From NCBI RefSeq assembly GCF_945859685.1, contig NC_079149.1, positions 6,793,118 to 6,857,117 on the forward strand: 64,000 nucleotides of DNA, given 5' to 3'. The translations under genes and the position numbers were made by a program. The notes below the pieces were generated by a model. The model was not told where the DNA came from, searched no databases, and saw only the letters and a program-made list of their open reading frames with translations. This document shows, piece by piece, positions 14,466 to 25,190 of this stretch. Every line of letters starts with the position of its first letter. Position 1 is the first letter of the stretch. This DNA comes from Eupeodes corollae (Eukaryota; Arthropoda; Insecta; Diptera; Syrphidae).

Positions 14466-15316
14466 CAGCCAAGCGAGCTTGTAGTTCTTGTTAGTTCATG
14501 TCGTAATCCCATTCCACCCGTCCCCAGACCTTCAGTTAAAACTCTTCTTCACGACGACCTAGTGTTACGGCCTTGAAAAGGATTATTGACTTAAGGTTGT
14601 CGAAGGCAAAGACAAATCCTTAGGAGAATGTTGTTAGAATTAATTTTATTTTCACAAATAATTTGAGAAGAACAAAACTTTTTACTTCCCAAATTGTGTT
14701 ATTTTGACAGCCCGTGTTAAATGAGTTTAAATGTCAAATGAAAACTTGTAAATGTTCGGTGTTAACGATTTTCGTGTTTTCGAAACCTTTTTGCCAAAAA
14801 CTCGATTTTGGGTTTGGTGTGAAAAGGCTATTAGTTACAGTAGAACATATTTGGTGAGTCAATTATCTGAACGCGTCTTCAATTTGTCTTTCACTGAATG
14901 GGTTCAATGGATACGTTCAACCGCAGTTCATAACTGAAACAAGAAATTAGTAACTTCTTTTAACAGCTGGTTAATCAGAAGCTCGTAAAATTCAATTACC
15001 TAAATATTTAGAGTAAATTTTCAAACACAATCTTGCATGAATATTGAACGTTTTCTAAATCTGATGTTTGAAAATTCATAACGCACGTTATTTTATGTAA
15101 CCAAAAGTCATCTAACTTTTTGTGACATAAGGAGTTCAATATTTGTTGATAGTGTATTCTATATAAGTATTTCGTCTTGAAGCTCCAGGAAATGATTTTT
15201 TCAGAAGCTGCATGAATAAAGAGAAGGAGGAGACAGTTTTTACATACACTTAGAAAACATCTTATATAATGACATTTACTTCTTTCCAGATAATTTAAGA
15301 CTGTAAATGACACTTA
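14466..15316. other. Non-coding DNA downstream of the HPF1 pseudogene
   Basis: The first 150 bases may be further decayed pseudogene 3' sequence, because they are richer in G+C than what follows. From about 14640 the sequence is ordinary AT-rich DNA. No gene is recognised. Confidence 0.4.
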
Positions 15317-15623
15317 AGGCCCAACTATAATAGGCATAAGCTAGCATATGCGCGCATAAGTAAACGTGCAAATACAAAGAATCTCAATACGAGTGAACAT
15401 AATGGAGTCTAGCTCCGTTTCGTTCAATTTTTCTCAGTTTCGTTAACTTAAGCACACTTAAGCAAGAGCGATCCCAGTCGCTCGCCGCATAAGTAAAATC
15501 TGACATGTAGATACGTGAGCAAAATTGCATTATGGCTATGCAGTAATTTCGCAAACTTAAGTAAATTTTCGTTGGGTTTTTGACATAAGCTTAAGTTTGC
15601 TTATGCCTATTATAGTTGGGCCT
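15317..15623. mobile_element. MITE with perfect terminal inverted repeats, PIF/Harbinger-like
   Basis: The left end AGGCCCAACTATAATAGGCA (extending to 15341) is exactly mirrored by the right end TGCCTATTATAGTTGGGCCT, giving 25 perfect terminal bases. The copy is flanked by TTA at 15314-15316 and TTA at 15624-15626, a 3-bp target duplication typical of PIF/Harbinger elements. At 307 bp, with no coding capacity, it is non-autonomous. The perfect ends suggest recent insertion. Inside are further AAGTAAA/CATAAG-type direct repeats. Confidence 0.85.
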
Positions 15624-18600
15624 TTAGATGTTCATCATTTTTACTATTGTCACTTAAACTGTCAATTAATATCAAATAAACAACGAAATGTACGGAGAAC
15701 GAAAAATTTTGTAACTTAACGAAGAATGAAGTATCGGTCGCTTTATACGATTTGCCGAAGTTCTAGCAATATCTATCATTTTGTTTCCGCATAATAACAA
15801 ATCAACAATGTCTTGAAAACAAGCAAAATGGAGTAAGTAAATACATATTTTAGACTTCACTTAGTATAATTTTCACATCTTTCGAAAACAATCGTCCAGT
15901 TTTAAAATTATAACAAAAGAAAGTATTAAGCAAACATAGCACGTCCGTTTGTAAAAGACAAATGGAACCATTATAGCAAATCTTCTAGGTGATAAATCTC
16001 CACAGTTTAATTATAAGATCAAAAGCTTATTATTTTCTTAAAGTCAAAATTTCTATAGAAATATGTAACTCTTCTTCCGTCAAATATAAAGAAGTCACCT
16101 TTAAGAACCTGTCTCTGCCTATACTACTTATGTTAACCTTCCTCTTTAGTCTAGAGTCTATAGCTATAATAAATCAAAGCCCATCTTCCTAAACACTCTT
16201 TAATACCGAGTCTTTCTCTCTCGGTCTCTGTAGCCTCATTCAATGTCATTCTTAAAACATGGTCAATTCATGAAGTCTGTGTGTGGTCTCATTATACACC
16301 TGAACTTGAGCCCTTTCTCATCAGTTTTTTGTTGTTTGTATTATTATTGTTGATATTTTTCCAAGAACTAGGTAAAACAAACCAAGAAAATTTAAACAAA
16401 AAAAAACAAATAAATGTTTGGTGGAGGTTTTCTTGCATAGCGTATCCATAACGTCGTCATTATAAAGTGATACATAAATAAGTGAAGAAGTTAGTTCACC
16501 TATTTTGATTTTTGCCTAACGATTTCAACTTTGTTGGATGAGGTATATAAAGAGAATCAATGTTTAACGTAATAGTGAATGAACACACAAGAATATACGA
16601 GTAGGTACCTACCTTTACGGATGGCTAAATATTATGTTGCAACAAACTCAACGAAAATGTTGGCGGTTTCATTGAAGACAAGTTTCATTGGATAACTCAC
16701 TTTGAGTTTGATATTGATACTTTTAAAATACATTTTAAGGTACCTACATACCTCTAGTGTTTGATCTTTAAGATTTTATCAAATTATGTGTCATTGATAG
16801 TTCAGAACAGTTTGTGTCAATAAACCGGAATAAAAACATACTTTGAAAATTATTACAACATTTATGTTATAATTGGATACAAGCTGTCCAAATCATAAAT
16901 AAACAATTTTCTAGAGAAGTCATCAGAAATCGAAAAGTCAGTAAACAAAAAAAGTGTAAGCGAGCAATAATTACAGTCTGCCATTAGTGAACCCATCCAT
17001 TTTTAAATCTTTCTGACAGTGACATCTGAGTTGGCAGTTGATAATCGCACTTTTAATTGGTTGAATTCTGAACCTGATTTTTTTTTAAATTGGATCTGTT
17101 TGTTTTGCTTTTTTTGGATAACTAATCAAAAATGTCGAAGAGGCCAGTTTAATGTCGCTATGACACTATTTTGAATTTGTATAAGCAATTTGGGGAGAAA
17201 ATGCTATTCAATAAGATGCAAATATTTGTCGCTTTGATTCTAAGTGCGAAAGTGGTGCGAAAACAAAAAAGGAGTTATGTTATACTTAATACATAGCGCA
17301 AAATACTGCTTCACTTAAAATAAGTGTGAAATAGCTTCCAAATCATTGAAAGTAATTTACAGTGGAAAAGTATTTTCTAGTTTTAACCTATTTCCCGCGA
17401 AATCATATCGTCTGCAATTATTTGGTGTACAATTGTTTCCTTGGACCTTTTAAACAAGTTTTTTTTTTAATTAAGAGTGACTCTCTTCGCTAAAGAATCC
17501 AAGAAACGTCAAAAATCCACAGGAGTTCCTAAACATAGGCATAAAAACAAACAGGCTCGGTGACTCAATTCCTTAGATCTCTGGGGTTAAATCTCCAACA
17601 AAAAATCAAAGCCGGCTTTTTCCAAGAAATGAACCTCAACTTCTTGTCTTTTGGTCTCCCAATCTTCCAGGCTGTCGAAGATAAACTACTTCTTTCAACA
17701 CACAAAAATCCACACCAAAAACTAAAACAAAAACAGCACCAAACAACATAATTCGATGCATCAAAGGCAACCAGAAGATCGATGATTCACCGGATGCGTT
17801 CCACAAAGTCTCAATGAAAACACAACCAAACGAAGAAAAAAGGATGAAGACCTTAAGAAAAGTTTTTTCTTTAGGATTTTTCAAAGAAATCAAAAAAGTT
17901 ATATTATACGGTATCGAAAAAACCAACATCTTTTTTTTGGAAACCGATTGAAAAATTCTGATGTCATTCACTGTTTTTTCTTTTTCAGTTTTTGGTCTTC
18001 TTCGATATTGTTTGGCCAAACATTTATCTTCAAGCCAAATCAGCCTAAGGGCACAGGCACATCATCAGCCGCGCGATCTAAACACCCGCACTTCAACTTC
18101 AGCAGACCACGCGAATTTTCAAAAAGTCGCTATATCGACTCGACTTGGACCTCTCTCTATTGCTCTTCTGAATGGAATTTTAATTCGGTTTCGGTTTTGT
18201 TACTTCTTGGGACTCTGTTCAAATGTATTCTGAAGAAGAGGCAGCAGCACAAAAAAGAAGATAGATGGGGTACCATCATCATCATCAATTGAAGAAACAT
18301 GCGTGTAGCCAAAACCAAAGAGTGGTTTATGAAACAAAACACGAAAAACCGGTCAACGAAATAATAATGACGTTTTTTTGTCAGTATTCTTTTAGTTTTG
18401 TGTCTTGACTTGAAGTCTTGAAGATCTTTTTATGGTGAAGAACTGATCGAAGAGCAGAAAAAAAAAGAATGGTAGAAGGTAGATAGGTTTGTACGATTCT
18501 TTTCATCCCATTAATTAGATGAATTTTGATTCGAAACCGTGGAGAGGTTGTTTGATTTTATTGAAATAGGGTTGCCATTAAACTATTATAAACATTTAAA

Positions 18601-19278
18601 CTTAGGAAATACATTTGAATTTAAGGAAAGGTATGGGAAATAAAAACTCAAATTAATATCTGCATGAAAAACGACTTGAAGTCTTTTAAAATTCTTACCA
18701 AAATGATTTTGTAGGAAACCCTTTTTAAAAGTATTGGTGTAAAATGTTCACCTTGAGGGACACCATAGAATCACTTTGGTACCAGAATCCTATCTCAAAA
18801 ATTCATATTTCTACTTTTCATTTGAAGCACACTGGCAACCCTGAATTTTACAATCAAAAAGGAGGCAAGTTCAAGGACACACAGCAAATCTGTACCGAAA
18901 TAAGCCGACATACAGCAGGTATGTTACCGGCATAAAACGGACCCGCATGCTTTATTTATTTTTGGTTATTTATTTTCGAGAGTTTGTTCGCGATCCAAGG
19001 AGATGTTATTAATAAAGTGAGAAAATAATTCTTTCGACAAGTTTAAAATGTTTATTTATAAAAAAGTCAATTGATGGTAATATATTTATTTGAATTAATA
19101 TAATTAACTTAGAAACTATATGGTGAGTATTTAATTGTGGGGGCGGCACTCAATGAGTTGGGATAATCTCACGCACGATTTATAGGTTTATTATTCTATA
19201 TGAAATTTGATTAATGAGCTAAATAAAAAAAACTACGAATTTCGATCTTCATATATGGGGATTTATTTATAGTTTTTG
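15624..19278. other. Non-coding DNA, no recognisable gene
   Basis: AT-rich to 17.5 kb. It is somewhat GC-richer between about 17.95 and 18.2 kb, where both strands have chance open frames without recognisable domains. No splice pair, RNA gene or transposon end is evident. Confidence 0.45.
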
Positions 19279-20017
19279 GTGCTGAATTGATGGTAAATTA
19301 TGTAAGCGTTATATTTGGTTTAAAAAGCTTTGCGTAGAAAAGTTTTTTGACAAATTGGTTTTTCAAAAATGGATAAACGGATATGTTTGTTTGCGCTGAA
19401 TTGGCGCTGAATTGTGTAAGCACTATACTTGAACCAAAATTCAAAGTGTCTTTTTGACAAATCAATTTGTAGTCACAAATGGATAGCTTCTTAATCATAC
19501 AATTTATATGGTAAGGTAAGGTTATGTGAAAAACAAGGTCGATGGCCATTTTAAATGGTTTTTTTTTATGCATGAAAAAGATGATCATTTAAATTTTGTA
19601 TTGAAGACACACTGTAAAACGAAATCAAATGAGTATTACGGTATTTGAAAAAACTCTGTTATCATTACTAAAATTTAATATTACTACTAAACCATGTTAG
19701 CCTTTTGTTTAAAGTGCTACATTAAAGCTGAATAATTTAAGATTAATATGTTTCTGAGGGATGCAGAATAAATACATAAGTATGCAAGCGTTATTTATGT
19801 TGGTTTTTAATGATTGGTGAACAAAGTTGCGGACGTGTTTGTTTGCGCAGAGTTGGTGCTGAGTTATGCAAGCATTTTATTCATGGTGCTAAATTGATGC
19901 TGAATTGGTACTTAAATATGTAAGCAATATTTTTTTATTGTAAATGTAAAAAGTTTTTCGACTAAATTAGTTTTTGTTTTTGTGCTGAATTGGTGCTGAA
20001 TTGTGTAAGCACTATAC
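19279..20017 (+). repeat. Cluster of degenerate GCTGAATTGG...TGTAAGC repeats
   Basis: A unit of about 36 bases, beginning GCGCTGAATTGG and ending GTGTAAGCACTATAC, occurs nearly identically at 19393-19428 and 19982-20017. More diverged copies lie at 19279-19316, 19845-19880 and 19885-19931. The longer context also repeats (TTTGTTTGCGC before, then a diverged ACCAAAATTC/ACCGTAATTC after), so this may be one larger unit duplicated about 590 bp apart. No coding potential. Confidence 0.6.
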
Positions 20018-22261
20018 ATGGACCGTAATTCAGAGTGTTATTTGAACATGGACATCAAATCCAATCGTTAGACTCTCAGCCGCAAGCCACTAGATAAAAT
20101 TCTCTGATCTATTAGCCGTCAATTAAAAATGTTAGTGCCATTCCGTTCAGGTATAAAACAAACTCCTCACAGCAAAACAAAAAACACTTTCCAAGCATTA
20201 TAAACATTTGCTTAATAGCAAATTATAGCCAAAGTCTTATTTCATCTATGGTATAACATTAAACCGTGTCAAATGAACATTGCGCCATTAAGAACAAAAT
20301 AATCTCAGCCGCAGTATAATTTAATAGGCAGGTTATCCATACCAAACCAACCTCTTCTTCTAATATCTTGCAAAGCTTTTTTACAGCCCACCTTTGGTAA
20401 TTAGTTTGGTACTTCAACTTTTTATGTAGGTAGGTAGGAAGGATAGACTTGTTCTGTAGATATCTTATAGAACCACATATAAATATAAGAACCTATGGCA
20501 GTTTTGCATGTTCAGCTATCGCTTTCGGCATAATTATTATCGTGTACTTCTAATTGCGGATGTTACACTCTATCCCATCCCATATTCCAACCCCTTTTAT
20601 ATACTATTTATGCTTCGAAACTGTTTCCATCACTGTATAAACTCCGACTCGGCGACTCCATAGTACTTGAGGATGCGATCCGGAGAATCTTTGGAATGTG
20701 ATCTGGTTAGGTTGTTGGATTCCCCATCATGTGCAGTGCATCAGCATCTGCACACATATATTTTTCTTCTTTGATTTAGATTCTTATCTTTCCTCCCAAG
20801 ACATCTCACACTAGGAAATTTACGGCCAATGCCATGCCAAAGGTATTCTATTTCACCTGGTTGCCACGATTGATGGTGCCGCTCACCCGGCTTCGACTTC
20901 GACTTCAACTTGGCTTTGCTTTGCTTTACTTGAGATACATTTTTTTTCTGCCAGCACAAGTTTTCACAGAAATATGCAAAGGCAAGAAAAAATAAAAGAT
21001 GTAAGTTGCAAGCAACTAAAGTAATGCTTTCGGTTCACGGTATCGGTCAAATTGCTCGGTACTTTTTCAAAGGAATAAATAGCTCAACGGACAATAGCAT
21101 CACCACACATTGCACAACATCCCAATCCCGTATGAGCCATCAAGCCATCAAGCAGCAAAAGAGTAAACTCTAATGGGCAAGTCCAAGAGCCAAGTACACC
21201 CTAAAAATTCTTCATTTTCAGCAGTCTGGAAAGGTATTTCGCTGACAGCTGCTAATTGTTCTGCAGAGTTTACACGATGAAAACGGAAGCTATTATACCT
21301 GAAGAGTTTCCACGGAAAACAAGTTCATGAGAAAAATGTACTTGGGATCATTGGTTCTTGGATCTTGGTTCTTGTGTCTTCTGTGTGGCTTGGATTCTGG
21401 TGACATCTTTCATCACCGCCAGCGCCACACAAACAAAATATGTGCGATTCATGTTCTTTGTGGTTGATGACATTGATATTATTTCATCATGTGGATTGTG
21501 AATGAGACATGTCAATAATCTCGTTTTGAAAATGGCCAACATATTTTATATTGATCTCATTAAATTTTTGTTTTATGGTAACGTATATAAGAATTGTATT
21601 GAAGTTGACTTTGACTCGTGCTTTTGAAGTGTAACTATCCGATACCAAATTAACACGATTCGCGAGTCAAATAAAAACCGCAAAATTTAAACCGCAAATT
21701 ATGATTGCTTTATAGATCTTGAACTTATTTTTAGAGGTAGGTCTTGCACGGCTTATGTACGAGTGTATGCCTTAGAAAAGTAAATATAACTTTTGGTTTT
21801 TGATGGTGATTGCTGTGACTTTGAAAAGTAAAAGTCAAACCAATAAGGACATATAAATTCTTTGACCTTGTCACTTTCAAACCAGAATTGGTTGAAAAAG
21901 TAGGATTTACCACCAATAAATTGAGAAGACGTCATTGAAATGAAACGTTAAAAACACTCCTTTGTAGTTTTGTGGTTTGTTTTTTGACGTTTGAACAAGT
22001 ACAACATTTTTTGCGAGGAGTTGTCACGGTAGAGTACCTAAACTTTGAAAAAATACTCCATAAAGCAGCAATTCAGATTAGATGCACGATTATACATAGG
22101 CCCTATCAATTTCATCAACAATAAATTAACCTAAACGAAATTTTATTTGTATGCTTTCATAAAATTTACAGCTAAACAACAAAATAAAATTAGGTGGAGT
22201 TCACATGAAAAACTTTTAAGATGAATTATTCTGACGTCTCTTAATTGCATCTTCTTCCATA
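20018..22261. other. Non-coding DNA, no recognisable gene
   Basis: Mixed-composition sequence with short chance frames only. The GC-richer part from 20.58 to 21.2 kb shows no motif I can assign. Nothing else is seen. Confidence 0.4.
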
Positions 22262-22531
22262 AGCCTAGTACATACTTCCTCGTGAAGTGAACGTTCGCCA
22301 GTGGAGAAAGTGAACTTTTGACATTGCTCACTGGTACACACTTGTGAGTACACGTTGTGAACATTTGACTTCAGCTTCACCAACAGTTCCCGTACATTTT
22401 GCACGTGAATTGCCCGTGAACGAAAACTCTCCACTTTGTTCTCCACTCAGCTTCACGAGCAAGTTCACGGGTGAACCAAAAACTGAAATTTGTATGGGTT
22501 CACGAGATGGTTCAGAAGTATGTACTAGGCT
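22262..22531 (+). mobile_element. PIF/Harbinger-type MITE, copy 1
   Basis: This 270-bp element has inverted ends AGCCTAGTACATACTTC and GAAGTATGTACTAGGCT. The right flank is TTA and the left flank ATA, so the 3-bp target duplication is slightly decayed. The interior is packed with GTGAAC/GTTCAC words in both directions, including the palindrome GTTCACGGGTGAAC at 22463-22476. It shares its outermost AGCCTAGTAC with the longer MADF-bearing elements at 23.5 and 31.4 kb, which may be its source family. Open frames inside it are chance products of the repeat. Confidence 0.85.
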
Positions 22532-22674
22532 TTAAAGTTAAAAAGAGACAGCCAAGCTTAATAGACATTTAAGAATTTTTAAAAGCGAGATAAAATAATG
22601 AAACATCAAAATTGAGTAGCGTCAAAGTTAAATGTGAACACCGTCTTAACATATGCCATGTCAAGTATCACTAA

Positions 22675-23474
22675 GTACCCGATTACACGAGATGTTATTT
22701 CGGTTGTTTCCTCTTTCATCTTTTTGACAGATCGGGTGAGGGGTGTAGAAACGTAGGAGGAAAGAAGTCGTGAAAAGAGTCCTGAAAATGTATGGACTTT
22801 TTTGGTTGAATTTTGACGTTTATGTTTTGACAACCAATAAAAAAAAACAAAATGCATAGTTTACATCTATAAGTTCAGTTGCTAGTAAACACATAGCAGC
22901 TGCTGAGCTGGCTAAAGCCTAGTACATACTTGTGAACCATCTCGTGGACCCATACAAATTTCAGTTTTTGGTTCACCCGTGAACTTGCTCGTGAAGCTGA
23001 TTGGAGAACAAAGTGGAGAGTTTTCGTTCACGGGCAATTCACGTGCAAAATGTACGGGAACTGTTGGTGAAGCTTTGACATTTGGTTTCCGCATGTTCAC
23101 AACGCGTACTCACAAATGTGTACCAGTGAGCAATGTCAAAAGTTCACTTTCTCCACTGGCGAACGTTCACTTCACGAGGAAGTACGTACTAGGCTTAATA
23201 AGCAAGAAATAATTTTATTGGTATTATCAACCATAAATTTGTTTTATTTTTCACTAAATTATTGCCACAGAAATCCAATTATAATTTGTAGGTACTCTCT
23301 GATTATTACTGCCAGGATAAGGAAACAAAATAAAAGTCTTCCCTCACAGTTTTTTCAGAAACGTCAACAAGAGGAATAACGAAAGGAGCGAAAAAATGAA
23401 AGGTGTTATCACGAGGGTAGATACCTGTCAAAAAGACGAAAACGAACGAAAAAACATCCCGTGTAATCGAGGTC
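22675..23474. mobile_element. Inverted-repeat element interrupted by a nested MITE
   Basis: The left end GTACCCGATTACACGAGATG at 22675 is mirrored by CATCCCGTGTAATCGAGGTC ending at 23474. The inverted similarity runs inward through a CTTTTTGACAG word, so the repeats extend about 60 bases. TAA at 22672-22674 and TAA at 23475-23477 form a 3-bp target duplication, again PIF/Harbinger-like. A complete copy of the 280-bp MITE sits inside. No transposase frame remains. Without the insertion this would be an element of about 520 bp. Confidence 0.7.
22916..23195 (-). mobile_element. PIF/Harbinger-type MITE, copy 2 (nested)
   Basis: Same family as 22262-22531 in opposite orientation: it starts AGCCTAGTACATACTTG and ends AGTACGTACTAGGCT. 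It is flanked by an exact TAA duplication (22913-22915 and 23196-23198). It lies inside another inverted-repeat element (22675-23474), so it inserted later. The internal palindrome GTTCACCCGTGAAC is intact at 22971-22984. Confidence 0.88.
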
Positions 23475-23538
23475 TAATGGATCTTATAATTTGACATTTC
23501 AAGTGTCACTGATGGGTATGCCAATGTATTCTTTTTTA

Positions 23539-24271
23539 AGCCTAGTACGCAGCTAAAGTGAAACGAATTTTGTCGGCGGTCTCCAAGTGTAAAGCAAAAT
23601 GAAAACGAAAACCACAGCGGAAAAATATTTGTGGAGAGTTCTGTAAGCTGTCAAAAACAATTGACAAGTTCTGACAGTCAACTGCTGGTAAACAAAAGTG
23701 GAAAAGAATTCTATTTCTTAACATTTTGTTGAGCAATTACTACATATTTTTTTATTTCTGCAGCTATATTACTCCAGAGGCTTGCAACGGCTGAATTATT
23801 TTTGTGAAGCCTATGCTCCATCTTCGACCAATGAAGCCAGTTTCTTTTTTTCTTCCAAAGAGAATTACATTTTTTTTTTCTTCGGTTAATTTTTTGGAAG
23901 TTGAAGTTCACTGCTCGTCTTCATCACTTCTTGCACATCACCAATAACATTAGACAAATCTATTTTATTTTAAATCAAATATAAATCAAAGTCAAAACAC
24001 CGAAAGTCACGAGTAAACAATTTTTGTTTTCAATAAAAAAAATTAAGCGTCAAAATTTCGCAAGCAATTAATATGGCGGGCAATTAAATTGAGAATGAAA
24101 AGAGTGGAGAATTGTATTAAGAAATCTAGTACAGCTATCCACTAAAATGACACATTTCGTTGTTCAGAAGCGTATTGAAAAACGAAAAGCACAGCGAAAT
24201 TTGTCGTTTATGATTTCGTCATGTCATTTTTGTATTGGAATTTTCGTTTCGCATCAGCAGCGCACTAGGCT
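23539..24271 (-). mobile_element. PIF/Harbinger relic with MADF-domain remnant, copy 1
   Basis: Ends AGCCTAGTACGCAGC and GCAGCGCACTAGGCT are inverted repeats that continue into GTGAAACGAA/TTCGTTTCGCAT. TTA flanks both sides (23536-23538 and 24272-24274). On the minus strand a fragment near 23711-23830 reads ...SAVASLWSNIAAEIKK, like the W..IA.E..K core of a MADF domain. MADF or Myb/SANT-like accessory proteins accompany PIF/Harbinger transposases in flies. No DDE transposase frame remains. At 733 bp it is an internally deleted, non-autonomous element. Confidence 0.75.
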
Positions 24272-24778
24272 TTAAAGCGAGAAAAAGATTGACACCGCAA
24301 CTTCAATACCAACTTTGACAACCACTTCCCACTATTTAGGGGGATTGGTTTTAAATGGCTTTCAAAACATCAATACAGAAACATAGACAAAAACGTAGGA
24401 CCTTATCCCCAAATTCGATGTCGCTGAGTAAATGCTACTAACTTCGAATCGAAATTTTAGATTTATAAAAACTTAAATGAAATTGTGAAAATGGCTACCA
24501 TCATATTTTTGTTTCATCTATTCATTTTGGATTTGACAGTCTAAGAACATCTTATTAAATTAATTTAATAAAATTCAATTTTGAACGACAAAAGACTCAA
24601 GTATAATTAAAACATTTTCACCAAGAGAAAAAAATGGAAGTAAAGTTTATTTCCATTGCAACTAAAAGATTTTGTTTATTCGTTTTTATGCTGTCAAAAA
24701 CGCTGTTCACGTTGTTATTTATTACTCATGACGGATTCCCTAACGGATTCAAAGGATTGACCAAAAAAAAGCCATTGC

Positions 24779-25190
24779 GACGATGGGACTTCTGATGTAG
24801 AAACGAGCTCGAAAGAGTAATTTTTTCTAGTTTTGACATTTGAGAGAGAATTCTTGAACTATTTAGCCAGTTTATGTTTCTATGATTTTTGAAAATTGTC
24901 GCACTCAAATTGACCTTTATTATTAAACGCAACTCAGCAAGGAATTTTAATTATATACATTTAAAAATTTGACAGCTAAAAACACAAAATAGACTTTTTT
25001 AACTGTCTTATAATTTGACATTTTAAGTGTCATTGATGGATCTATAAGCTTGACGATGTGACTTCTGCTTTAGATACAAGATTCATGGAAGAATTTTTCT
25101 AGTTTTGACATTTGATTATTGTTTCAGAGAATTATTGAACTGTTTGGCCAGTTTATGCTTCTAAGATTTCTGAGAATTGACTTGTTCAGA
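24779..25190 (+). repeat. Diverged tandem duplication, about 275-bp offset
   Basis: The segment around 24779-24905 (GACTTCTGATGTAG, TTTTTCTAGTTTTGACATTT, GAATTCTTGAACTATTTAGCC, AGTTTATG) recurs in the same order at about 25053-25185. A second short similarity links 23466-23517 and 25005-25040 (TTATAATTTGACATTT then AAGTGTCA). These look like old segmental or element-derived duplications. No coding potential. Confidence 0.5.

Noticed and set aside
22143..23212. Several frames of 60-77 codons with THKCVPVSN-like text, also at 30.5-30.9 kb
   Set aside because: They are translations of the MITE repeat, recurring with each copy, and are not genes.
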